From the NCBI GenBank assembly GCA_910575405.1, contig CAJTER010000015.1, positions 27,555 through 91,554 of the forward strand: DNA of 64,000 bases, written 5' to 3'. The position numbers were made by a program, and so were the translations under genes. The notes beneath the pieces were generated by a model. That model did no database searches and had not been told where the DNA came from. It saw nothing but the letters and a program-made list of their open reading frames with translations. Shown one piece after another: positions 1 through 8,684 of this stretch (the first letter of the stretch is position 1; every line of letters starts with the position of its first letter). This stretch comes from Clostridia bacterium. GTDB taxonomy: Bacteria > Bacillota > Clostridia > Peptostreptococcales > Anaerovoracaceae.

Positions 1-594
1 AGTCGTTAAAATCGTCGGCTCATGAAGCCTTAAAATCTTCACAACATCTTCCCTTACCTGCTTTGTGGCTGTTGCTGTAAAAGCACTGATAACAGGGCGT
101 TCTTTCAGAAGTTCTGTAAACTCCAGAATTTTCAGGTAGCTGGGCCGAAAGTCCTGTCCCCATTGTGAAACACAGTGAGCTTCATCTACAGTTATCATAT
201 CGATCTTTACTGTTCTGGCAAAATCCAAAAATTCGCGGTTCATCAGACGTTCTGGCGCTACATATACGATTTTGTAAGTCCCTCTCTTCGCATATTCCAG
301 CGCTTTATAGTATTGTCCGGGGGTCAGAGAACGGTTAAAATATGCACCGCGGATCCCGGCCTGCTTCAGTGAGGCAACCTGATCCTTCATAAGAGAAATC
401 AATGGGGTGATGACAAGCGTAATCCCCTCCATCATAATTGCCGGAAGCTGATAACAAATGGACTTTCCCGCTCCTGTAGGCATGATTCCAAAGGTATCCT
501 TTCCGCTTAAAATGCTGTCAATCAAAACCTCCTGTCCTTCCCGGAAGGAGTCATATCCAAAATACTTTTTCAGTAATTGTTCTTTTGTGTTCAT
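1..594 (-). CDS. recQ: ATP-dependent DNA helicase RecQ (5' part, runs off the window)
   Basis: The reverse strand is open from ATG at 594 to the left window edge, giving about 198 residues. Motif I reads MPTGAGKSICYQLP, and motif II with the RecQ-specific aromatic loop reads DEAHCVSQWGQDFRPSY. Together these are diagnostic of RecQ-type SF2 helicases. The protein unwinds DNA 3' to 5' in recombination and repair. The rest of the helicase core and the RQC and HRDC domains would lie left of the window. A good promoter (639-667) and a purine-rich SD (AAAGAGA) precede the start. The gene is transcribed divergently from the PHP gene. Confidence 0.95.
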   Translation of the reverse strand, partial: MNTKEQLLKKYFGYDSFREGQEVLIDSILSGKDTFGIMPTGAGKSICYQLPAIMMEGITLVITPLISLMKDQVASLKQAGIRGAYFNRSLTPGQYYKALEYAKRGTYKIVYVAPERLMNREFLDFARTVKIDMITVDEAHCVSQWGQDFRPSYLKILEFTELLKERPVISAFTATATKQVREDVVKILRLHEPTILTT

Positions 595-638
595 ATTGGT
601 CTCTTTCTTTAGGTTTTACCTGCAATCCATTTTTTACC

Positions 639-667
639 ATTATAGGACAGAATTTCTTTCATTGCAA
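639..667 (-). promoter_or_regulatory. recQ promoter
   Basis: A -35 TTGCAA and a -10 TATAAT are separated by exactly 17 bases on the minus strand, about 45 bases upstream of the recQ ATG. This fits the housekeeping sigma consensus. Confidence 0.7.
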
Positions 668-689
668 GAGAAAATTCACAAAATCTTAA

Positions 690-718
690 TTGAAATCTAT
701 AGAAAATAGGTTTATGAT
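690..718 (+). promoter_or_regulatory. Promoter of the PHP-domain gene
   Basis: A -35 TTGAAA and a -10 TATGAT are 17 bases apart on the plus strand. Predicted transcription starts near 725, which is exactly where a long inverted repeat begins, giving a leader of about 105 nt before the ATG at 831. Confidence 0.6.
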
Positions 719-724
719 AAAAAT

Positions 725-769
725 AACAAAGTCAGCTGCGCCGATTCCTTTGCAGGGATAGACTTTGTT
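725..769 (+). promoter_or_regulatory. Leader hairpin ahead of the PHP gene
   Basis: AACAAAGTC (725-733) is the perfect reverse complement of GACTTTGTT (761-769), and the 27-base interval can form a smaller CTGC/GCAG pairing. It starts at the predicted +1 of the transcript. No T-run follows, so it is not a simple terminator. Its function is unknown. Confidence 0.4.
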
Positions 770-779
770 GATATTCCAG

Positions 780-798
780 AAATATCGAAACGATATTT
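780..798. repeat. Short inverted repeat, possible operator
   Basis: AAATATCG, a 3-base spacer AAA, then CGATATTT form a perfect 19-bp dyad between the predicted promoter and the start codon of the PHP gene. A second overlapping dyad (GATATT...AATATC) lies just before it at 770-786. The size and symmetry suit a dimeric repressor, but no regulator is identified. Confidence 0.3.
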
Positions 799-830
799 CC
801 TACATAATAAAAAAGAAAGCTGGGATTCGT

Positions 831-1604
831 ATGAAATTTGATCTGCATTGCCATACAAAAGAAGGCTCCATCGACTCAAAGGTTACGATTGAGCGTTATA
901 TAGAACTGCTGAGGGAAAAAGGCTTTGATGGCTTTATGATTACGGACCATAATTCCTATAAAGGCTGCAAAGCCTGGGATCAGATGAGGGACAAAGTGGA
1001 GCATCAAGGTTTTACAGTCCTCCGTGGAGTTGAATATGATACAAAGGATGCGGGACATATTCTGGTCATTATGCCGGATAATCTCTATCTTCCGATCCTG
1101 AATATCCGGGGAATGACGCTACGGCGCCTGCTCAAAATCGTTCACCGGTTCGGCGGAATTCTCGGACCTGCGCATCCCTTTGGGGTGAGAAGCTCAAGTG
1201 CCATGTATTTTAAAAAAATGAATATGTCGCTAATCGAACGCTTTGATTTTATAGAAACCTTTAACACCTGTGAATCGGCACGCTCCAATGAGCTGGCACA
1301 GCAGCTGGCAGCGGAGCACAACCTTCCGACTTTTGCAGGCTCTGATGCCCATGAGGAGCGTTATGTAGGTATGGCGGAAACAACACTACCCGGAGTTATT
1401 ACCTGCAACAACGATCTGATCCATGCAGTGAAAGCACATCACCCTATATCTGCTGCCGGAACCATCCGTGAGGTTACAGTAAAGGCAAAGCGAAAGGAAC
1501 ACTGGACCGGGGTCTGGGGTTTTAAGCTTTACAATCGTGGACTGGCAAAGCTGATATCTCCCTACCGGAAATACCATCACATGAAGCTTCCCTTCCGCTC
1601 CTAA
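831..1604 (+). CDS. PHP-domain metal-dependent phosphoesterase
   Basis: The 257-residue protein begins MKFDLHCHTKEGSID, the first metal-binding motif of the PHP (polymerase and histidinol phosphatase) family. Later family motifs are ITDHNSY, GPAHPFG and AGSDAHE, which supply the remaining His/Asp ligands. Members hydrolyse phosphomonoesters or nucleotides such as 3',5'-bisphosphates; the substrate here cannot be told. The frame is open upstream to an ATG at 765, but the ATG at 831 starts at the conserved N-terminus and lies downstream of the promoter and leader hairpin. It converges on the MBL gene. An imperfect 10-bp stem (1606-1615 with 1630-1639) sits just after the stop, without a T-run. 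Confidence 0.85.
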   Translation: MKFDLHCHTKEGSIDSKVTIERYIELLREKGFDGFMITDHNSYKGCKAWDQMRDKVEHQGFTVLRGVEYDTKDAGHILVIMPDNLYLPILNIRGMTLRRLLKIVHRFGGILGPAHPFGVRSSSAMYFKKMNMSLIERFDFIETFNTCESARSNELAQQLAAEHNLPTFAGSDAHEERYVGMAETTLPGVITCNNDLIHAVKAHHPISAAGTIREVTVKAKRKEHWTGVWGFKLYNRGLAKLISPYRKYHHMKLPFRS

Positions 1605-1624
1605 GGAAACAGAATTGCACAGCG

Positions 1625-2557
1625 CTATTTCTGCTTCCTCAGCGTGTTGAGCAATACCTTTACAATATGCCTGGAATTAATCATAAATGCTTCATAGGGC
1701 TGTTCTTGGGCTTTTATGGGATCCCAGTATTTTTTAGCGTACCTTTCAAAGATTTCTTCTTCAGTCATGCCTTCTGACATGAGCTGTCCCAGATATTCCA
1801 TCTTTTCGTTCAATTCTGCCTCATAAAGCGCCCAGTAGGTTTCATTGAACTCCTGCGGGATCATCCCAAAATGAGGCAGTACGATATAATTTGCCCCGCA
1901 GCTTTTGCACCGCTTAAAGGACTCCATAGCATCCTCATAGCTTTTTAAGATAGGCGTGTGGACGTAATCCAGCCGTTCCAGAATACCGGTGCTTTCGCTG
2001 GCAAATAAAATGCGATCTGGCTCCAGCAAAAAACTGAGCGAACAATCCGTATGGCCCTTGGTTTCCAAAACAAGCAGCTCCCATGCTCCCAGTACGATCC
2101 GGTCACCATCCCCTATCACCTCGTCCACTGCAAGCTTTTCAGTCAGAATCTCAAAGGAGGATCCAGGCGCGTATTGTTCCCTTGCCGTTTCCCCCAGCTC
2201 TTTCATCAGCTTTCGCGCGCCTGGCCGCACAAGGATCTCCCGTACATGAGATGCTCCCAGCGCAATAGCCTCTGGATAAGCCCGCTTTACATAAGGCAGC
2301 GCCCCGATATGATCGTAATGACTGTGGCTCAAAAGGATATAATCCAAACTTCTGCCCTCAAGTTCTTTTCTGATGTTTTCTACAAGGGTATCTGCGCAGT
2401 AAGCCATCCCGCAGTCCAGGAGAGCTGTCTTCTCGCTGCCGCAGATCAGAATCGCTTCCCCGCCGTGCCCTGCCGTCACCCGGCTGATTCCGTCCGGAAA
2501 ACCAAAGCGGTCATGTTCTTCCCCAAAAATGTTAAAAAGATCCTGCTGTATTTTCAT
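1625..2557 (-). CDS. MBL-fold metallo-hydrolase
   Basis: This is a 310-residue metallo-beta-lactamase-fold protein. The metal-binding motif HSHYDHIGALPY is present, followed by GHTDCSLSF, which supplies the next His. The size and pattern fit the COG0491-type hydrolases (glyoxalase II or lactonase-like); the substrate is unknown. I start it at ATG 2557 (MKIQQDLFN) because GGATGAAGG lies just upstream. The longer in-frame ATG at 2590 falls inside a leader motif that is also found in front of the neighbouring rarD-like gene. It sits 90 bases downstream of rarD on the same strand and may be co-transcribed with it. Confidence 0.8.
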   Translation of the reverse strand: MKIQQDLFNIFGEEHDRFGFPDGISRVTAGHGGEAILICGSEKTALLDCGMAYCADTLVENIRKELEGRSLDYILLSHSHYDHIGALPYVKRAYPEAIALGASHVREILVRPGARKLMKELGETAREQYAPGSSFEILTEKLAVDEVIGDGDRIVLGAWELLVLETKGHTDCSLSFLLEPDRILFASESTGILERLDYVHTPILKSYEDAMESFKRCKSCGANYIVLPHFGMIPQEFNETYWALYEAELNEKMEYLGQLMSEGMTEEEIFERYAKKYWDPIKAQEQPYEAFMINSRHIVKVLLNTLRKQK

Positions 2558-2575
2558 ACCTTCATCCTTCCCGCT

Positions 2576-2590
2576 CGCATTTCGCATCAT
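2576..2590 (-). repeat. 15-bp leader motif, copy 1
   Basis: On the minus strand this reads ATGATGCGAAATGCG, immediately upstream of the SD of the MBL gene. An identical 15-mer occurs at 3588-3602 in front of the RarD-like gene. Confidence 0.5.
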
Positions 2591-2647
2591 ACCGGCAGAT
2601 TTGAAAACTTACTTTCAAACGCCTCACTTCAGCTTTGCTTGCAATCG

Positions 2648-3568
2648 CTATAACTGGCCGTCTGTATCCGTTTCTTCTCCCCGGCTGTCCCTGTACTCAC
2701 CTGCTGAAAAGAAAACAAGGCCGATCCAGATAACCATAAAGGCAGCAAACTGTATCTTATCAAAGGGCTCTTTTAGCAGGAAAATACCGATGATTAAAGC
2801 AAGGGATGGAGATATATATTCCAGAATCCCTAATGTTACCAGGGGAATTTTGTTTGCCGCCGATGCAAATAATCCCAGAGGCAGCGCTGTACAAAACCCT
2901 ACCATAAGAAGCAGGATATACTGATATGGCGCTCCCACTCCCAATGCCCCCTGCCCTGTCGCTTCCAGATAAATAAGAATTACAAGTGCAATCGGGGACA
3001 AAAACATCGTTTCATATAAAAGGGACAGCATAGCTGGCAGCTCTGAACTTTTTTTAATTGCAGCATAAATGGCAAATGTCAATGCCAGGCCCAGCGCAAT
3101 CAGCGGTACTTCCATAAAGTGAAGGAGCACCATTACAACTCCTGCACATGCAAGGACAAATGCGATAAGCTTGTACCTGGTCAGCTTTTCCTTAAAAAAG
3201 AAAATTCCGAACATACAGACCACTAGAGGCTCTATGTAATACCCAATACAGGTCTGAATCACGTGATCCGCATTGACTGCCCAGATATAAATGCTCCAGT
3301 TAGCCGTAATCAGCACGCCTGCAATAAAGTACTTGAGCTTGACGCCTTTTTCTCTGAGAGGCGCCTTAATGCCTTCCATTCCATACAGCTTCAGTGCCGC
3401 AAAGAAACAGACGACTCCTACCAGAAAAATCCGGTAAAAAATGATGACAGATGACTCTATGGGCCGCAGCGCCTGCCAGTACACGGGCAGGATTCCCCAC
3501 AGCACGGAACAGGACAAGGAGCACAAAAGCCCTGTTCGGTATTGCTGTTTTTCCAATTTTTGCTCCAT
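2648..3568 (-). CDS. rarD: RarD-type EamA/DMT-family permease
   Basis: This hydrophobic 306-residue protein has about ten membrane segments in two EamA-like halves. The N-terminal stretch GLLCSLSCSVLWGILPVYW and the internal NWSIYIWAVNADHVIQTC followed by GYYIEPL are typical of RarD, a drug/metabolite transporter superfamily member of unproven substrate. An in-frame ATG exists at 3592. The ATG at 3568 has GGAAAGAGG at good spacing, and the upstream ATG lies in the repeated leader motif, so 3568 is preferred. A promoter at 3639-3667 precedes it, and the MBL gene follows on the same strand. Confidence 0.82.
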   Translation of the reverse strand: MEQKLEKQQYRTGLLCSLSCSVLWGILPVYWQALRPIESSVIIFYRIFLVGVVCFFAALKLYGMEGIKAPLREKGVKLKYFIAGVLITANWSIYIWAVNADHVIQTCIGYYIEPLVVCMFGIFFFKEKLTRYKLIAFVLACAGVVMVLLHFMEVPLIALGLALTFAIYAAIKKSSELPAMLSLLYETMFLSPIALVILIYLEATGQGALGVGAPYQYILLLMVGFCTALPLGLFASAANKIPLVTLGILEYISPSLALIIGIFLLKEPFDKIQFAAFMVIWIGLVFFSAGEYRDSRGEETDTDGQL

Positions 3569-3587
3569 GATTTCCTCTTTCCTGATG

Positions 3588-3602
3588 CGCATTTCGCATC
3601 AT
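3588..3602 (-). repeat. 15-bp leader motif, copy 2
   Basis: This has the same 15 bases as at 2576-2590. Here the motif extends to GATGCG-AAATG-CGCATC, a short dyad between the predicted rarD transcription start and its SD. It could be an RNA element or a shared operator. Confidence 0.45.
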
Positions 3603-3638
3603 CGTGTCTAACAGTCTCTAAAATCAGAATACCCGATT

Positions 3639-3667
3639 ATCATAACATTAAAAAAATGGAAAAGCAA
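3639..3667 (-). promoter_or_regulatory. Promoter of the rarD-like gene
   Basis: A -35 TTGCTT and a -10 TATGAT are 17 bases apart on the minus strand. The -35 lies inside the 3' arm of the upstream ABC-operon terminator. Confidence 0.55.
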
Positions 3668-3687
3668 GATACAGCTTGCCTTTCCAT
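3650..3687 (-). terminator. Terminator of the ABC transporter operon
   Basis: On the minus strand ATGGAAAGGCAAG pairs with CTTGCTTTTCCAT (one G-T pair) around a 6-base loop and is followed by a run of seven T. This is a strong intrinsic terminator just after the second ABC gene. Confidence 0.85.
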
Positions 3688-3721
3688 TAATGAAAGTATG
3701 AATCCCTGCTGATTGCAGTAT

Positions 3722-6154
3722 CTAATTGATATCGGTTCTGCTCAAAATAGCGGCAGGCCGTTTTCGCATGGTCCGAAATACCGGCAGCAGGCCAAATACC
3801 AGGTTGAAGCCATACAGCAGCAGTACGCATACGCCCATGACAGGGGGCGAGACTAAAAACATATTGGAAAACATGGCATACCCGGATAGCTTGCGAAGGA
3901 TATAGGCCATGAAGAGAAAGCCCGGCACACTTGCCATGGTGGTAATTGCAAGGATTTCTCCCAGGAACATTTTGTAGATATCTCCTTTTTTAACGCCAAT
4001 AGCCCGGTAAACACCGACTTCCTTTACTCTGGATAAAAAGGAGGCCCGGATGATCAAGAATATCTCAATAAAGGATATTGCCAGAACAACGCCTGCCATA
4101 ATCAATGAGGAGCGGACAGAAGCCCAGATTCCATCCTTGTATTCTTTCTTGCTCTCTTCATATACATCCTTTACATTTACCTGCTGACCCTGCAGCTGAG
4201 AAATGGCGGCGCCCTTATTCTTTGGACAGATGGTAATATCGGACATACTTTTAAGCAGGCTGTACTGGATAGTCTTATTATTGACGAGGAAAAAATCCGT
4301 ATTTTCTTGATCCGTATAGTAGCCGGTTACCTTCAGCTTGTGCTCTCCTGCATACACCGGGATTTCTTTATTCAGCGGCATTTCTTCTTTATGAATTTCG
4401 TTTACCAGCACCTCATAGTCTTTCTTTGGCCACTCTCCTTTTTTCAGTGTGATCGATTTTTTCTTCAGATGATAATCCAGCAGCGCCTCCCTCTGACTTT
4501 CTGCAGCTTCCTCCTCACCTTCATCTGCCTGTGTATTGGCCAGCAGGTTTATAAAGATGCCGCGATCTGCGTAAATACATGGACTTTTCAAATCGGTAAT
4601 GCCGACAATTTTTAAATCCGGCATATTTGCTACAGCAATATCCTGTTTTAGAAAGTCCCTCGGTTCCCCGAATCCTGCCATTTTGGTATAGCTTTCATCA
4701 ATTGCAGTCTGCAGAACCATAACGTCCACCACGATTTCCTTTTTATTCTCCGGAAGCCTCCCATAGCGGATATCCGAGCTTCTCAGCCTTTTCCAATCCG
4801 AAAGGGATCCAAAAAGAGGCACGGATATGTTCTGCAGCTGGTAATAATCCTTGTACATCATATTCATCACAATTTGGGAATCGCCAGGCATGATGTAATC
4901 AAAATCCGGATTTTTTTCATAGTCCCGATATGTTTTTATATCTGTATTCTTGCTGACAATGGACAAATAAGATTTATCTGCCTTAACAAATTCATCATCT
5001 GTAATATCCAGCACACCGAACATATTGCTTACCGCAAAGGTAATGAACATAGCTGAAACAAGAAAGCCAAGAAGCAGGATTTTTTTCAGCACCGGGTAAT
5101 TAAAGACCGTTTTAAAGCCCTTTTTTATCATGGAAAAAGGATTGAGGATGGACGTATATCTGCGCCTTCCCTTTGCCGCCAGAAGCTTTCCGTCAAAGCT
5201 GTTTGCCAGGGATTCTTCTTTTGTCATTTCACGGTAGTGATCATCCACCAGCGCGATGCTGGAATGTTCATCCGCAATTTCAAGGCGCGCAGCGCTGTCT
5301 TTGGTCTGAATGTAGATATTTCCGTTTCGTACAACGATGTTCAGGCCAATGGGGCTCTTTGTATCATTGTAAAAATCAATCTGGTACAGATCCGTCTGCA
5401 GCCGCTTGTGCTCTTTTATGTCCTTTAGATAAATATTGCTTTCCAGCCGATAATCCAGATTTTTCGCATGCTCATTTGCTTCATCGGAAATTACTTTTCC
5501 ATCCTGAATGCGGATGATTCTGGAAGCGTAAAAATCAGCCAGCTTTTCTTCGTGGGTTACTAAAATAACCAGCTTTTCCTGGGAAATGGAGCGAATGATA
5601 TTCATGACCTCCAGGGTATTTCGGCTGTCCAGATTTCCCGTGGGCTCATCTGCAATGACGATAGCAGGGTTTTTTACAATTGCTCTGGCAATGCCGACTC
5701 TCTGCCGCTCACCGCCGGAAAGCATATCTGCGTACCGGTTCCGATATCGGTACATGCCCACCTTTTCCAATACGTAATTGACTTTTTCCTCAATCTCCTT
5801 TTTGTTTTTAACTCCTACCATTTTCAAAGCAAGCGCTACATTCTCAAAGACGGTCATATTATCCACCAGATTGTAATTCTGGAAAATGTAGCCTACGCTT
5901 AAGTTGCGGATTTCGTCGATTTTGCCGCTTCTTCTCTTTGTAATGCGCTGTCCGTTGATAAAGATCCTGCCGCCGTTTACTTTGTCCAGGCCGCCTATGG
6001 CATTGAGCAGCGTCGTCTTACCGCAGCCAGAGGGCCCCAGCAGCGCCACCAGCCCGGAATCCCCCATTTCCAGGGATGTATTGTTGACAACGTGAATCTG
6101 ATTTTTCTTATGTTTGTTAAAATATTTATTTACATGCTGTAAGCTTACCATCAT
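3722..6154 (-). CDS. ABC transporter, fused ATPase-permease (second gene of pair)
   Basis: The 810-residue protein joins an N-terminal ABC ATPase (about 1-225) to a MacB/FtsX-type permease. The ATPase has Walker A GPSGCGKTT, signature LSGGERQR and Walker B VIADEPT. The permease has one membrane segment near residues 360-380, a large extracytoplasmic region, then three segments and an FtsX-like C-terminus. ATPase parts of this class resemble those of peptide-antibiotic export or resistance systems, so an efflux or envelope-stress role is inferred. It starts two bases after the stop of the other fused ABC gene and ends at a terminator. The two halves probably form a heterodimer. Confidence 0.85.
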   Translation of the reverse strand: MMVSLQHVNKYFNKHKKNQIHVVNNTSLEMGDSGLVALLGPSGCGKTTLLNAIGGLDKVNGGRIFINGQRITKRRSGKIDEIRNLSVGYIFQNYNLVDNMTVFENVALALKMVGVKNKKEIEEKVNYVLEKVGMYRYRNRYADMLSGGERQRVGIARAIVKNPAIVIADEPTGNLDSRNTLEVMNIIRSISQEKLVILVTHEEKLADFYASRIIRIQDGKVISDEANEHAKNLDYRLESNIYLKDIKEHKRLQTDLYQIDFYNDTKSPIGLNIVVRNGNIYIQTKDSAARLEIADEHSSIALVDDHYREMTKEESLANSFDGKLLAAKGRRRYTSILNPFSMIKKGFKTVFNYPVLKKILLLGFLVSAMFITFAVSNMFGVLDITDDEFVKADKSYLSIVSKNTDIKTYRDYEKNPDFDYIMPGDSQIVMNMMYKDYYQLQNISVPLFGSLSDWKRLRSSDIRYGRLPENKKEIVVDVMVLQTAIDESYTKMAGFGEPRDFLKQDIAVANMPDLKIVGITDLKSPCIYADRGIFINLLANTQADEGEEEAAESQREALLDYHLKKKSITLKKGEWPKKDYEVLVNEIHKEEMPLNKEIPVYAGEHKLKVTGYYTDQENTDFFLVNNKTIQYSLLKSMSDITICPKNKGAAISQLQGQQVNVKDVYEESKKEYKDGIWASVRSSLIMAGVVLAISFIEIFLIIRASFLSRVKEVGVYRAIGVKKGDIYKMFLGEILAITTMASVPGFLFMAYILRKLSGYAMFSNMFLVSPPVMGVCVLLLYGFNLVFGLLPVFRTMRKRPAAILSRTDIN

Positions 6155-6156
6155 GG

Positions 6157-8382
6157 TTATTCCTCCTCCCTATATGAACCCATTGCTGTCTTTTTAAATA
6201 GCTTTCTGGCAAATTTGCCGGAAATGAGATAGGACATGGCAATGAGAACTGCGTAAAGGATTCCGTAATCCATAATGCGCATATACGCAAGCAGTGTCTT
6301 CAAATATTCAAATTGGATAATATCGCAGTTTACCAACACAGCTGCTGCCAGAAACAGCCCGTAGGCAAGATTAACAATTACAAACAGCTCCACGTCCAGA
6401 ATCCTGCGGATGCTTTTTTTGGCCAATCCCAGCATCCTCAAAATGCTGAAATAGGAAGCTCTTGAACGGAGGATCAGCTGAACTACAAAATAGGCGATAA
6501 AGAAGACGGCTACTATGAGAAAAACGGCCATGGGAACCTGGATAATGGCAAGCATTTCCGAATTCATTCCCACCAGAGTATCCTTTAAGGCCAGAGGCGT
6601 ATAGCCCATTTTTTCAAGGGAGCTTATCGTATGCTCCACCTCTTTCATATCGTCGATATAAACGCTAACCTGATAATCCGCTGCTTTAAAGAGCCTTTTA
6701 TAATCGGCCTTGCTGACAAAAATAGCGCCGTCATGGTTTTCAAAGTTTTTCAGTCCCGTCTTTTCGGTAAAATTCTTCTTATTATAAAGCTGCGTGATGT
6801 TCAGATCCAGGCTCCTTTTATAAAAAATGTTTTCTGCCTTTACCTGGATCTCCCGGCCTGCCGCTTTTCCATTCTCATAATAGCTGTTCAACTCTTCGGA
6901 AACCAGGGCTTCGCCTTCCTTCACCTCACTGTTTTGGACAATGCGGTAGTACTGCTCTCCTGCCTGATACACCAGCGCGTTGTTGTTTACAATGGTCGTG
7001 ACCTGGCTGCCGCTGCCGTAAGCTTCCCGCACCATATTGTTCAGCATTTTATCGGATATGTAAAAGTTTCCCCCATAAAAATACATATTTGAAGAGGAAT
7101 CTTCGTAGGCAACGCCCGTAATCTTCAGCTTTACCCGGTAGTCCATGCCCATTGTAATAGTATAGGTTTTTCCTAAAATCCGCTCCACATTTTCCTTCTG
7201 GAAGTAGTAATCATCGCTGCTTCCCGTGAGAATCATTTCATTCTCCCGCTGCGGCATTCTGCCTGCCTCCAGCGTTCCATGAAAATCGCTCAGATTCCTC
7301 GGATACCCCTGATAAGCCATTTCATCATCTTCAAGGTACAGCATATTGTCAAGCAGGACATCTTCCTTTACAATTGATTTTATATTTCCCGCAGCCTGAA
7401 GCTTTGCGTAATCCTCCTCTGTAAAGGACTTATTATCGCTTTTCTTTAGAATTACCCGGTCCTCGCTGTAATTGTTGAAATAATCATTATATCCCATCTT
7501 CGCGGCCTCAGCCTCACTGTTTTTCAGCGTAGTATATTCGGAAGAAACCGCCAGCACAACAAAGAGAAAGACCACCAGGAGGAGAAGAAATTTGGGGAGA
7601 ATATTAAAAGTATTGCGAACTCCCAGTCTGATTTTGCTGCCGACCGACATATTTCCGGAAGTGAACGTTCTGTTTTCCCGCGCTTCCCCGCTGTTCCGTT
7701 CCCGCTCTTTCAGCCGCTCATCCTCCACCACCTTTCCATCGTGCATCTTAATGGTTCTCGTGGCGTAGGGCGCGAATTGTTCGTAATTATGGGTAACCAC
7801 GATCACCAGCTTATCTTTGGAAATCTCACTGAGAAGCTGTACAATGCCCTCGGCGGATTTGCTGTCCAGATTTCCCGTGGGCTCATCTGCAACAACGATA
7901 GCCGTATCCTTTGCCAGGGCCCTTGCAATAGAAACCCGCTGCTTTTGACCTCCGGAAAGCTTGGAAACCTTGGTTTTGGCGTATTTGGAAAGACCCACCC
8001 GCTTGATGATGGCAGGAACCTTCCTTTTTCGTTCTTCTTTTTTGTAACCATTAATGCGAAGGATCAGCTCCACGTTCTGATAAACCGTATAGCTGCCTAT
8101 GAGATTGAAATTCTGAAAAATATTGCCGATATACTTTTTGCGGTATTCTTCAAAATCAGAAGCAAGATAGTGGCTGGTTTCCTTGCCTTCGATGTAAAGC
8201 TCCCCTTCTTCATAGGAATCCAGCCCAGATATGACATTGAGCAGCGTTGTCTTGCCACTTCCCGACTCACCTGTAATGACGACAAATTCTCCTACATCAA
8301 ATTTGAGATTCACCCGGGAAAAGCCGCTGGCGATCATTCCCTTGCTGTAGTAGAATTTTGAAACATTCTTTAATTCAATCAA
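6157..8382 (-). CDS. ABC transporter, fused ATPase-permease (first gene of pair)
   Basis: The 741-residue fused protein has the same domain order as its downstream partner. Its ATPase has Walker A GESGSGKTT, signature LSGGQKQR and Walker B VVADEPT, followed by a MacB/FtsX-like permease with one membrane segment near 260-280 and three near the C-terminus. The start is a TTG at 8382 placed eight bases after a strong GGAAGGTG SD; there is no suitable ATG. Sequence identity with the second protein is visibly low outside the ATPase motifs, pointing to an old heterodimer rather than a recent duplication. No two-component system, the usual partner of such transporters, is adjacent. Confidence 0.85.
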   Translation of the reverse strand: MIELKNVSKFYYSKGMIASGFSRVNLKFDVGEFVVITGESGSGKTTLLNVISGLDSYEEGELYIEGKETSHYLASDFEEYRKKYIGNIFQNFNLIGSYTVYQNVELILRINGYKKEERKRKVPAIIKRVGLSKYAKTKVSKLSGGQKQRVSIARALAKDTAIVVADEPTGNLDSKSAEGIVQLLSEISKDKLVIVVTHNYEQFAPYATRTIKMHDGKVVEDERLKERERNSGEARENRTFTSGNMSVGSKIRLGVRNTFNILPKFLLLLVVFLFVVLAVSSEYTTLKNSEAEAAKMGYNDYFNNYSEDRVILKKSDNKSFTEEDYAKLQAAGNIKSIVKEDVLLDNMLYLEDDEMAYQGYPRNLSDFHGTLEAGRMPQRENEMILTGSSDDYYFQKENVERILGKTYTITMGMDYRVKLKITGVAYEDSSSNMYFYGGNFYISDKMLNNMVREAYGSGSQVTTIVNNNALVYQAGEQYYRIVQNSEVKEGEALVSEELNSYYENGKAAGREIQVKAENIFYKRSLDLNITQLYNKKNFTEKTGLKNFENHDGAIFVSKADYKRLFKAADYQVSVYIDDMKEVEHTISSLEKMGYTPLALKDTLVGMNSEMLAIIQVPMAVFLIVAVFFIAYFVVQLILRSRASYFSILRMLGLAKKSIRRILDVELFVIVNLAYGLFLAAAVLVNCDIIQFEYLKTLLAYMRIMDYGILYAVLIAMSYLISGKFARKLFKKTAMGSYREEE

Positions 8383-8404
8383 AAAAACACCTTCCTTTCT
8401 TTAA

Positions 8405-8436
8405 GATACATACACGATTTACACCGAATCTACACC
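8405..8436 (-). promoter_or_regulatory. Direct repeats upstream of the ABC operon
   Basis: On the minus strand the consecutive half-sites GGTGTAGATTC and GGTGTAAATC, with a third weaker GTGTATGTATC, recur every 10-11 bases some 25-55 bases upstream of the TTG start. Tandem half-sites on one DNA face are the usual binding pattern of OmpR-type response regulators. No such regulator is encoded nearby, so this is inference. Confidence 0.35.
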
Positions 8437-8684
8437 CTTTGTTCACTTTACCACAAGGCTGCCTTTTTGTCAGCTGCTGCGGGTAGTATGTAAGAAAAAA
8501 TTAATAAGGCAGCTCAGGATTGCCGGCTGCTTGCTATGAATAAACCGCTTGAGCATATACGCATCCCTTTGCTATAACGGATTTAGAGATTTGGGTTACG
8601 GATGAAGCTTTGCGTCTCGAAGCATCAGTTCAAAAGGAATCCAAAGGAAATGGTGATATAATGTGTGTTCAGAAAGAGGAAAAA

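Noticed and set aside
2051..2653. 200-codon plus-strand ORF
   Set aside because: It lies antisense to the MBL hydrolase, whose motifs are clear; no support for the opposite frame.
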